DNA of 5,250 bases from an uncultured Synergistia bacterium (GCA_937888925.1 CALARM010000485.1:1-5250); one strand, 5' to 3'; counted from the first letter of the stretch, positions 1 through 5,250 are shown. The notes: generated from the letters alone by a model not told the origin. A program made the numbers and translations.

Positions 1-1008
1 ATTTTTTTTAAAAGAAGGAATATTTTTCGGCTTCCATGAATGGTTGTTTAAATATTTAAATACTCCTTCTCTGCCTGATATTTCCTCCACTGCCAGGAAA
101 AGCTCCAGACCTTTCAGGTAATCTTTTTCATTTCTCGGTATAAAAGAGGTATCTTCATAATAATATCTCACCCATTCGGCAAAACCTTCCGATATAAGAG
201 GATCAAATTCACTTTTCCCTGTATATCTGTAATGCCAGGCATGGCTGTATTCATGAGCCAGAATCCCTTTAAAACAAAGATCTATTCTTCCCTGATAGAG
301 GGTATATATAACACTTCCTCCCTGTTCATTTACGCAGAAACTCGTAGCTTCATAACCTGAAGGGCCTCCGTAAAGGGCATGCATTTCTCCTATTTCACTT
401 CTTGATGGAAGGAGTATTATCTCCTGAATTGCAGAAGGTCTCATATTGAGTTTTTGATACAGATTTATTACGATTTCGTCAAAAGCCATATTTACACTTC
501 TGTCTGAGCCGTATTTCACATAGGTAGAAGGTTGATTTTCAGGAAAATTTATAGAAGAAGTATAAAGAGAATCTGACACGGAGGGATCACATACAAGTAT
601 TGTTTCTATTAAACCTTTATTTGTTGTGGAGCAAAATATAAGCCCGCTGTAGGGAGGACTGTAGGCCTCTGTAGTTCCTCCTATAGACTTGACCTTCTGA
701 TATCTTCTTAATTTCTCTATGGAAGACCCCACGCCGAGACCTCCGGAAGTTCTTATGTCAGGAGTATCTATCCATATATATTTAACATATTCTCCCTTAA
801 ATTCTATTGTAAGAGAATTTAAAAGTTTAATATTATCCAGTTTTATCAGATCCGCTCTGGACATACCTGTCTTAAGATAGGCTTTCCCGCTCTGAGAATA
901 GAATATGCCCCCTTTTTTCAGATAATAAGTATTTTTTGATAAACCATATCCTGTCATGGAAGCTATAAATATCAGAAATATAAGTGAATATAAAATTTTT
1001 CTACACAT
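1..1008 (-). CDS. Exported HExxH zinc metalloprotease-like protein (3' end outside window)
   Basis: The frame is open from ATG at 1008 to the window edge, giving 336 residues without a stop; the C-terminus is missing. Residues 1-22 look like a signal peptide: MCRK, then a hydrophobic run (about 5-17), then small residues, so I infer export. Residues 30-140 are beta-rich and hold two G-S turns (TGMSRADLIKL at 47-57, GVGSSIEKLRR at 92-102), a pattern seen in many secreted bacterial domains of unknown role. The catalytic motif is HEYSH at 252-256 (zinc ligands H252 and H256, general base E253). It is followed by SEGFAEW at 273-279, where E274 or E278 could be the third ligand, as in gluzincin-type peptidases (DA1-like or peptidase-MA-like). 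Substrate and exact family are not recognised. An in-frame TAG three codons upstream fixes ATG 1008 as the first ATG, but no good Shine-Dalgarno precedes it. M18 is an alternative start but would destroy the signal peptide. Confidence 0.85.
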   Translation of the reverse strand, partial: MCRKILYSLIFLIFIASMTGYGLSKNTYYLKKGGIFYSQSGKAYLKTGMSRADLIKLDNIKLLNSLTIEFKGEYVKYIWIDTPDIRTSGGLGVGSSIEKLRRYQKVKSIGGTTEAYSPPYSGLIFCSTTNKGLIETILVCDPSVSDSLYTSSINFPENQPSTYVKYGSDRSVNMAFDEIVINLYQKLNMRPSAIQEIILLPSRSEIGEMHALYGGPSGYEATSFCVNEQGGSVIYTLYQGRIDLCFKGILAHEYSHAWHYRYTGKSEFDPLISEGFAEWVRYYYEDTSFIPRNEKDYLKGLELFLAVEEISGREGVFKYLNNHSWKPKNIPSFKKN

Positions 1009-1031
1009 AATGTTCTACCGGATTACCGTGG

Positions 1032-1120
1032 TGAGCATAAATAATATATATTTGCTCTCGTTACGCGTAACGAGAGAAAGACTTTTATTACATGCTTATG
1101 CTCAGGTCAGTAATAAAGTC
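1032..1120 (-). promoter_or_regulatory. Nested inverted repeats upstream of the protease gene, possible structured 5' leader
   Basis: Read as minus-strand RNA, the segment 1120-1110 (GACTTTATTAC) pairs with 1091-1080 (GTAATAAAAGTC), giving 11 bp with one bulged A around an 18-nt loop. Within that loop, 1104-1096 reads TGAGCATAA. This is exactly complementary to TTATGCTCA at 1040-1032, which lies 23 nt before the protease ATG. A separate 9-bp hairpin (1055-1076) sits between the two partners. Loop-to-downstream pairing outside the hairpin is the geometry of a pseudoknot or of alternative helices, so this could be a cis-regulatory leader or a small ncRNA. It could also be a compound operator or a short palindromic repeat element. 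The pairings are seen directly; the function is inferred. Confidence 0.4.
1055..1076. repeat. Perfect 22-bp palindrome
   Basis: The arm CTCTCGTTA, the centre CGCG and the arm TAACGAGAG form an uninterrupted palindrome, clearly richer in G+C than the surrounding AT-rich DNA. As RNA it gives a 9-bp stem with a CGCG tetraloop. No T-run of useful length follows on either strand, so it is not a canonical intrinsic terminator. A dimeric regulator operator or a structural element of the surrounding leader are the likelier readings. It does not match the ParB parS or XerCD dif consensus as I remember them. Confidence 0.6.
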
Positions 1121-1169
1121 ATGACGGGTTAAGGGTGATTATTGAAGAATCTTCACAATTAACAATATA

Positions 1170-1189
1170 TTATTTCTCTTCAGAAATAA
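1170..1189 (-). terminator. Hairpin after the TPR operon, weak terminator candidate
   Basis: An 8-bp stem (TTATTTCT with AGAAATAA) closes a 4-nt loop and begins 47 nt beyond the stop codon of the 479-aa gene. The stem is almost all A-T and is followed on the minus strand by TATATTGTTAATTG rather than a U-tract. It is therefore at best a weak terminator or an mRNA 3' protecting structure. A second small palindrome (TGAAGA-A-TCTTCA, 1143-1155) follows 14 nt further on. Confidence 0.3.
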
Positions 1190-1236
1190 AATTACCTTTT
1201 CAGAAATTCCTGTGTCTTTCTTATTTTCCATAATAC

Positions 1237-2676
1237 TTATAATTGCTTCTTTTTTTGAAGGATCTTTTCTGCTGCCTTTACAGTGTCTTTTTTATCCTCT
1301 ATACTCATAACTGCTCCTGTGCTGTTATAACCGTTTTCTTCCAGAGCTTTTTTCGCTTCCTCTTCTGAAACTTCTGTCTCTTTGATGATATATTCAATGT
1401 CCTCAGACAGGTCTGAATGTTTTTTTATATCTATAAATGTTTTTTTCTTATCATAATCGTTTTTCTCAAGGGCTTTTATTGCTTCATCAGGAGCAACTTT
1501 ACAGGAAGAAGTGATATAAATTATTTTTTCTGCTTTTTCCTCTGAAACTCCATACAACTGGCATATCCTGTCCATATTTTCCTTTTTTCTCTCCCTTCTC
1601 TGCTCTATTTTTATCCTCATAACTGTATATATTTCATCATAATTATTTTTTTCCAGGGCTTTTCTTACTTCTCCTTCATCTGAAACCTTTGTCCTTCTCA
1701 TTACGTATTCTATTTCTCTTGAAATATCGCCATGTTTTTTTATGTATACAAAGGCTCTGTCTGTATGATAATTATATTTTTCAAGAACTTTTTTTGCCTC
1801 TTCATGAGAAACACCGCAGGAATAAGTAATATAATCTATTTTTTTTGCTTTTTCCCATGTAATGCCATATAAACGGCGGTAATCAGCCAGTTTTTTCTTT
1901 CTTTCCCCTGTGTCTATTTTATTCCCTTCTTCATCTGTTTCCATACTTATTTCGTAATCTTTGTATTTTTCTTCGTCATCTATCAGTCTTTTATCAATAT
2001 AATCAACAATATCGTTCAGACTGTAATAAGATTTATTACTACAGGTTTTCTCTCTGCCCTGAACAGCTTCAATCAGACTCTGCCGGCATAGTTTGGCTTC
2101 TTCCTCTCTGCCGAGTTGCTCCAGATGATTTATTTTTATTATTATGAATGGAATATCACCGGCGTTGACAGAAAGTATTTCATCACATGACAGGATGACT
2201 TCTTCATATTTACCTGTCCGGGAAAGAAAGCGTATTTTCATATACTGTATCATAAAATCATCAGGTCTGATTGTAAGAAATTTATTACAGCAACAAATAA
2301 CTTCTTCAGGTATCGTTTTTCTCGAAAAAAAACCTTCCTCATAGAGACTTGCAAGTGCCCATATTTTACATTTCAGTGCACGTTCATCCTCAGAGTCTAT
2401 TTCCAGAACTCTGTCATACCACTTGATTGCTTCTTCCTTTTTTCCCTGGCTGAAGAGAGCGAGACCTTTTCTGGTCATAACAACTGTGTCTTCAGGGTTT
2501 ATACTCAATAATTTATCATAATATTCAATGGCATCCGTATAGTCTCCGCTTCTGTGTAAAAACAGGCCTTTTTCAAGCAGAACAGATGTATCGTCACACT
2601 GCTCGTCTGTATAAACAGGGTCACCATACTGTACATTTCGCACAATCTTAAGTGCTTCCTGTAAAATATCCTTCAT
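1237..2676 (-). CDS. TPR protein with four C-terminal UBA-like domains (479 aa)
   Basis: No named family is recognised for the whole protein. It opens with MKDILQEALKI, shared with the upstream paralogue. TPR motifs follow at residues 30-63, 64-97, 98-140 (degenerate, with a roughly 9-residue insertion), 141-174 and 175-208. A charged linker (209-262) leads to two roughly 94-residue units at 263-356 and 368-461. Each unit looks like two tandem three-helix UBA-like domains. The clearest motif is VSEEEAKKALEENGY at 436-450 followed by AVMSI, which resembles the UBA domain of the nascent-polypeptide-associated complex and the N-terminus of EF-Ts. The tail is Lys-rich (KKKQL). There is no signal peptide or membrane span, so it is inferred to be a cytoplasmic adaptor. 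It is the second gene of an operon, 26 bp after the 639-aa gene. The start at ATG 2676 is supported by an AAAGGAGA site 10 nt upstream. Confidence 0.9.
   Translation of the reverse strand: MKDILQEALKIVRNVQYGDPVYTDEQCDDTSVLLEKGLFLHRSGDYTDAIEYYDKLLSINPEDTVVMTRKGLALFSQGKKEEAIKWYDRVLEIDSEDERALKCKIWALASLYEEGFFSRKTIPEEVICCCNKFLTIRPDDFMIQYMKIRFLSRTGKYEEVILSCDEILSVNAGDIPFIIIKINHLEQLGREEEAKLCRQSLIEAVQGREKTCSNKSYYSLNDIVDYIDKRLIDDEEKYKDYEISMETDEEGNKIDTGERKKKLADYRRLYGITWEKAKKIDYITYSCGVSHEEAKKVLEKYNYHTDRAFVYIKKHGDISREIEYVMRRTKVSDEGEVRKALEKNNYDEIYTVMRIKIEQRRERKKENMDRICQLYGVSEEKAEKIIYITSSCKVAPDEAIKALEKNDYDKKKTFIDIKKHSDLSEDIEYIIKETEVSEEEAKKALEENGYNSTGAVMSIEDKKDTVKAAEKILQKKKQL
1294..1575 (-). repeat. UBA-like double-domain unit 2 of the 479-aa protein
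   Basis: This encodes residues 368-461. The pattern is LYGVSEEKAEKI, then a helix ending in SSC (C392), then a first core VAPDEAIKALEKNDY and a second core VSEEEAKKALEENGY ending AVMSI. It aligns almost without gaps to the unit starting 105 residues earlier, and is diverged enough that duplication is not recent. Confidence 0.75.
1609..1890 (-). repeat. UBA-like double-domain unit 1 of the 479-aa protein
   Basis: This encodes residues 263-356. It has the same order of elements as unit 2: LYGITWEKAKKI, a helix ending in YSC (C287), a first core VSHEEAKKVLEKYNY and a second core VSDEGEVRKALEKNNY ending TVMRI. The second core carries one extra residue compared with the other units. Confidence 0.75.
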
Positions 2677-2686
2677 AATAAAATTA

Positions 2687-2694
2687 TCTCCTTT
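2687..2694 (-). promoter_or_regulatory. Shine-Dalgarno of the 479-aa TPR gene
   Basis: On the minus strand the site reads AAAGGAGA and ends 10 nt before ATG 2676. It lies wholly within the 26-bp gap after the upstream gene, so the second gene has its own strong ribosome entry in a shared transcript. Confidence 0.8.
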
Positions 2695-2702
2695 ATGTCC
2701 TG

Positions 2703-4622
2703 TTATATTTCAATATTTCTTTTTCCTGTCAGGTTATTTTTTATAGAAAATAGAAAGAGGAAAAAATTTTTCAAATTATCTTTTACAATAGAAAGGATTT
2801 TTTTTACTTTTTTATTAAATTTTGCTATATCTTTTTCAGATACTTTATTTTTTTCTTCATTCTTCCTTTTCCTCATTCTCTTCTCTTTCTTTATAGTCAT
2901 AACTGCTTCTATTTCATCATAATACCTCTCCTCAAGGGCTTTTAACGCTTCATCTTCAGAAACCTTTGTTCTTCTGCGTACATATATTATCCTATCCTCC
3001 AGTTCACCTGGCTTCATTATATCTCGCACTACTTTCCTTTCATCATAGCCATTTTCTTCCAGAAGTATTTTTGCTCCATCAGGTGAAAGTCTGCACAGAT
3101 TACAGATAAGATGTATTTTTTTCCCTTTTTCAGGAGAAACGCTACATTCAACGGAAATACGTTTTATTTTTTCATCCTCTTCCTTCTGAAATTTTCTCCT
3201 GTTTTCCTCCATGTATTTATTGCCTATTTCCTTAACGTATTTTTCATATGCTTCGACAAGATGTTTTTTATTTTCTTTTTCTGTATATTTTTTACCATCC
3301 CGGCTTTTACAGATGGACTTAAAAAAATCGAGGTTTAAATCTTCCCCTTTATTGGAAAGGGCTTCATTAAAATATATCATGGCTTCTTCATATCTTCCCT
3401 TGATAAAAAGGCATCTTCCTTTCAGTATCTGTACTTCAAAATTGTCAGGATTTTTTATCAATAACCTGGTACAGTAAAAAATTGCTTCATCATATCTGTC
3501 CAGAGCTGTAAGGATAGCTGCTTTCTGAAACATCACCTCCTCATCATCAGGATCTATATCCAGAACTTTATCATAGCACCTGAGAGATTCTTCAAATTTT
3601 TTCTGAACACCCAAGATAAGACCTTTCTTTGTCATTGCAACCATATCGGCAGGGTCAAGTTCCAGAGCTTTATCACAACATTTAACAGCTCCTTCATAAT
3701 CCCCTTCTTTATATAGAAAAATTGCTCTCTCAACCCACATGTTATTATCATTACTATACTGCAGGTCATAGCCTGACTGAATATCAGAATCTTCCTTTTC
3801 AAAAGAGAAAGCCTCTTTTTCTTTTTCTATAAAAACTTCTTTCCCATTATATCCCGGAGATATGAGAATCTCGTCCTTATTTACTATTTTTTCCTTTATC
3901 AACTTACCTGCCAGGACATCCTGTAAAGGAAGTTCTCTGTTTATATAAAGCCTTAAATCATTTTTAGAATAAACTACTAAAAGATCTCTTTCTATATTAA
4001 ATTTTCTTGTATCAAAAACCATAAAAAATAATTTTTCTTTAAAAACAGCAAGGACTGCAAAATAAAAACCGGCGGTAAATTTTATAATATATTCATGTCC
4101 CATTTTATTTTTACTGAAGGCCAGTTTATTCGTTGGAGAAATCAGATGAAATAAAAATTCATTTCCATCTATAAAAACTAAATTTAAAGCCCATTCTTTA
4201 GCCATTGCGATCCTGATCTTTTTTTCCCCGGGATTAAAGTATATTCTGTAATCCCCTGCAATATGATCTAAAAGAACTCTGTTAATATAAGGGCAGCTAT
4301 TTTTTTCAAAATCAATAGAATTAGTCATAAACTCTTCTATTACTGCGTTTCTTATATCAGATGTTATCTTCGGCAAATGAATAATTTCCGAAGAAATTTC
4401 CTGTATCTCTTCCCGTGAAAATTCTTTCAGTATCTGAGCCGATATTTCAGGAGGCATAGATACTATAATTACGGCAGTCTTCTGTTTATCTGTGAGGTTC
4501 AGATTATTGTTGCATGCAGGGGAAACAGTATAGTTTTTTATAAATTCATTTATACAGGCATTTATGTTTTTATTTTGCTTCTCTTTTAAGATATAAAGAG
4601 CTTCATTCAATACATCCTTCAT
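2703..4622 (-). CDS. FliG-N-like / beta-rich / TPR / UBA-like multidomain protein (639 aa)
   Basis: No named family is recognised for the whole protein. The order is: leader peptide MKDVLNEALYIL (1-12, shared with the downstream paralogue); a FliG-N-like domain at about 43-104 (TDKQKTAVIIVSMPPEISAQ, then ILKEF, EEIQEISSEI, and VIEEF); a beta-rich segment at about 110-265 of unknown family; four regular 34-residue TPRs at 293-326, 327-360, 361-394 and 395-428; a charged helical linker (440-485); one UBA-like double unit (486-578); and a basic tail with a short hydrophobic patch (NFFLFLFSI, 619-627) too short for a membrane span. The FliG middle and C-terminal (torque) domains are absent, so this is not a motor switch protein. 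No signal peptide is seen; a cytoplasmic scaffold is inferred. It is the first gene of the two-gene operon. ATG 4622 has AAAAGGAG 14 nt upstream, a rather long spacing, but no better in-frame start is seen. Confidence 0.9.
   Translation of the reverse strand: MKDVLNEALYILKEKQNKNINACINEFIKNYTVSPACNNNLNLTDKQKTAVIIVSMPPEISAQILKEFSREEIQEISSEIIHLPKITSDIRNAVIEEFMTNSIDFEKNSCPYINRVLLDHIAGDYRIYFNPGEKKIRIAMAKEWALNLVFIDGNEFLFHLISPTNKLAFSKNKMGHEYIIKFTAGFYFAVLAVFKEKLFFMVFDTRKFNIERDLLVVYSKNDLRLYINRELPLQDVLAGKLIKEKIVNKDEILISPGYNGKEVFIEKEKEAFSFEKEDSDIQSGYDLQYSNDNNMWVERAIFLYKEGDYEGAVKCCDKALELDPADMVAMTKKGLILGVQKKFEESLRCYDKVLDIDPDDEEVMFQKAAILTALDRYDEAIFYCTRLLIKNPDNFEVQILKGRCLFIKGRYEEAMIYFNEALSNKGEDLNLDFFKSICKSRDGKKYTEKENKKHLVEAYEKYVKEIGNKYMEENRRKFQKEEDEKIKRISVECSVSPEKGKKIHLICNLCRLSPDGAKILLEENGYDERKVVRDIMKPGELEDRIIYVRRRTKVSEDEALKALEERYYDEIEAVMTIKKEKRMRKRKNEEKNKVSEKDIAKFNKKVKKILSIVKDNLKNFFLFLFSIKNNLTGKRNIEI
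2889..3167 (-). repeat. UBA-like double-domain unit of the 639-aa protein
   Basis: This encodes residues 486-578 and aligns with both units of the 479-aa paralogue. It runs VSPEKGKKI, a helix ending in NLC (C510), a first core LSPDGAKILLEENGY and a second core VSEDEALKALEERYY ending AVMTI. The Cys falls at the same position, 25th in the unit, in all three units. Confidence 0.75.
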
Positions 4623-4636
4623 GGAAATATAAAATA

Positions 4637-4644
4637 CTCCTTTT
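4637..4644 (-). promoter_or_regulatory. Shine-Dalgarno of the 639-aa TPR gene
   Basis: On the minus strand the site reads AAAAGGAG, 14 nt before ATG 4622. The spacing is longer than usual. The only closer in-frame alternative is a non-standard ATT, so ATG is kept. Confidence 0.6.
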
Positions 4645-4675
4645 ATATTGCTTACATAACAAATGATTAAAACAT

Positions 4676-4681
4676 ATTATA
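4676..4681 (-). promoter_or_regulatory. Candidate -10 box for the TPR operon
   Basis: A perfect TATAAT on the minus strand lies 53 nt upstream of ATG 4622. No convincing -35 box lies 16-18 nt further upstream and there is no extended -10 TG. In DNA this AT-rich, chance matches are common. Confidence 0.3.
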
Positions 4682-4801
4682 TTTTTATTTTATTAGACTC
4701 ATATTAAAAATTTGTTAATAAAAATTTAAATCTTTGTTAACATGTTATAGTTTTTATATAATGACCTGTTCTTTTCACTCTAACAACTTATAAAATCAGG
4801 T

Positions 4802-4827
4802 AAAAAGCTTATAATATATAGCTTTTT
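4802..4827. repeat. AT-rich inverted repeat with A-tract and T-tract
   Basis: AAAAAGCT (4802-4809) and AGCTTTTT (4820-4827) form a perfect 8-bp stem around a 10-nt AT loop. The T-run on either strand makes it look like a weak bidirectional terminator. However, it lies between divergent genes where no known transcript should end, so an attenuator, the end of an unseen small RNA, or a regulator site are alternatives. Confidence 0.45.
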
Positions 4828-4877
4828 GAAGTATTTACAAAGGCAGAAGGAATCTAAGAATTTATCTAGAATATATA

Positions 4878-4906
4878 TTGGCTATTTTTAATATTTTATT
4901 TATAGA
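4878..4906 (+). promoter_or_regulatory. Candidate sigma-70-type promoter for the BtaA-like gene
   Basis: TTGGCT (4878-4883), a 17-nt spacer and TATAGA (4901-4906) match 8 of 12 consensus positions and lie about 100 nt before the start codon. A second TATAGA at 4938-4943, with TTTACT 16 nt upstream of it (4916-4921), is an equally plausible promoter nearer the gene. Confidence 0.3.
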
Positions 4907-4993
4907 CAGGGATATTTTACTCGCGAAATCCAAATTTTATAGACGATGCTCTTTAAAATTTTCCGGTCAGTTATCTGACTATAACTTAAGAAT

Positions 4994-4997
4994 GGAG
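4994..4997 (+). promoter_or_regulatory. Shine-Dalgarno of the BtaA-like gene
   Basis: GGAG lies 8 nt before ATG 5006, an ideal spacing that decides the start. The preceding ATG at 4992 opens only a four-codon frame, which ends at the TGA overlapping the true start. Confidence 0.75.
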
Positions 4998-5005
4998 TTG
5001 TGTTG

Positions 5006-5250
5006 ATGAGTACTGCCATATCAGAAGCTACTTATGAAGAAATTTCTCACCTTGATGTAATAGATGAATTGATAAAGAAAAAACCTAAAATAATAAGAGA
5101 AGTAGAAGCATTAATAGAAAAATATTCGATGAAGCTGGTTTTTAACGGACTTGTATTTAACCAGGTATGGGAAGATCCGGAAGTGGATAAAAAAGGCTGG
5201 AATATAAACAATAATGATATTATAGTAACTATTACTTCAGCAGGATGTAA
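5006..5250 (+). CDS. DUF3419 / BtaA-like SAM-dependent aminocarboxypropyl transferase (5' part)
   Basis: The frame gives 81 residues and runs off the window. After a charged helical N-terminus (1-45) comes NGLVFNQVWEDPEVD at 48-62, the hallmark (V/I)WEDP-x-VD of the DUF3419 family. It is followed by DIIVTITSAGC at 71-81, with the next codon beginning AA; this matches the family's SAM-binding motif (ITSAGCN). The best-known member, BtaA, transfers the 3-amino-3-carboxypropyl group of S-adenosylmethionine to diacylglycerol, the first step of betaine lipid (DGTS) synthesis. Family members usually run to roughly 350-400 residues, so most of this gene lies outside. Whether this copy makes betaine lipid cannot be judged without the rest and without a BtaB methyltransferase or a BtaA-BtaB fusion nearby. 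It is transcribed divergently from the TPR operon. Confidence 0.8.
   Translation, partial: MSTAISEATYEEISHLDVIDELIKKKPKIIREVEALIEKYSMKLVFNGLVFNQVWEDPEVDKKGWNINNNDIIVTITSAGC

Larger units (their letters stand above)
4623..5005. other. Divergent intergenic region between the TPR operon and the BtaA-like gene
   Basis: This 383-bp stretch contains no credible gene. It must hold the promoters for both directions and is extremely AT-rich, so promoter calls are weak. Visible structure: TTTGTTAA as a direct repeat at 4711-4718 and 4733-4740, with its core inverted at 4657-4663; a 10-bp palindrome TAACATGTTA at 4738-4747; a hairpin at 4802-4827; TTTATAGAC twice, at 4899-4907 and 4936-4944; and a 6-bp inverted repeat (AGTTAT/ATAACT, 4969-4986) just before the plus-strand ribosome binding site. 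Confidence 0.7.

Noticed and set aside
619..627. Possible membrane anchor at the C-terminus of the 639-aa protein (residue positions 619-627)
   Set aside because: The hydrophobic run is about nine residues, too short to span a membrane, and is followed by a polar, basic tail. At most it could be a peripheral contact.
1105..1122. Minus-strand six-residue leader peptide frame (MTLLLT) starting inside the hairpin before the protease gene
   Set aside because: No ribosome binding site precedes it and it has no run of regulatory codons; it probably arises by chance.
1179..1207. Direct repeat TTCAGAAAT at 1179-1187 and 1199-1207
   Set aside because: Only two 9-bp copies, one of them part of the hairpin arm, in an AT-rich 3' region; too little to call a repeat element or CRISPR.
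2144..2344. Plus-strand open frame of 66 codons
   Set aside because: It is entirely antisense to the TPR region of the 479-aa gene, has no ribosome binding site, and its product has no recognisable domain.
2695..2922. Plus-strand open frame of 75 codons encoding a Phe-rich, apparently hydrophobic product
   Set aside because: It is antisense to the Lys/Glu-rich C-terminus of the 639-aa gene. The Phe/Leu-rich composition is what the complement of AAA/GAA codons gives, not a real membrane protein.
3111..3477. Two overlapping plus-strand open frames (3111-3338 and 3211-3477)
   Set aside because: Both are antisense to the charged linker and TPRs of the 639-aa gene and overlap each other in different frames. 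Neither has a Shine-Dalgarno.
4949..4981. Plus-strand ten-codon frame before the BtaA-like gene (ATG 4946-4948)
   Set aside because: It has no ribosome binding site, and codons and length are compatible with chance.

Overview
The window is AT-rich bacterial DNA, roughly one third G+C by eye. Codons favour A/T, and three of the four genes have a GGAG or AAAGGAG-type Shine-Dalgarno. The lineage cannot be fixed from the sequence. A FliG-N-like domain, TPR proteins and a DUF3419/BtaA-like gene are compatible with several low-GC phyla.

Layout. (1) Positions 1-1008, minus strand: the N-terminal 336 residues of an exported HExxH zinc-metalloprotease-like protein, cut by the window edge. (2) Positions 1009-1236: a gap with no gene but unusually rich in inverted repeats. 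It holds a perfect 22-bp palindrome, a bulged 11-bp hairpin whose loop is complementary to a segment just upstream of the protease start, and an 8-bp hairpin just after the neighbouring operon. (3) Positions 1237-4622, minus strand: two paralogous cytoplasmic TPR proteins 26 bp apart, clearly one operon, with the 639-aa gene first and the 479-aa gene second. (4) Positions 4623-5005: a 383-bp divergent promoter region, very AT-rich, with a hairpin and short repeats. (5) Positions 5006-5250, plus strand: the first 81 residues of a DUF3419/BtaA-like protein, probably a SAM-dependent 3-amino-3-carboxypropyl transferase.

The most interesting part is the TPR pair. Both proteins open with the same MKD(I/V)LxEALxI peptide, carry 34-residue TPRs, and end in a roughly 94-residue unit. 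That unit looks like two tandem UBA-like three-helix domains of the NAC/EF-Ts type: two units in the short protein, one in the long protein. The long protein also has a FliG-N-like domain and a beta-rich segment of unknown family between the leader peptide and the TPRs. No signal peptide or clear membrane span is visible, so I infer intracellular scaffolds or adaptors. Partner and pathway are unknown. Nothing in the window links the TPR pair functionally to either flanking gene.
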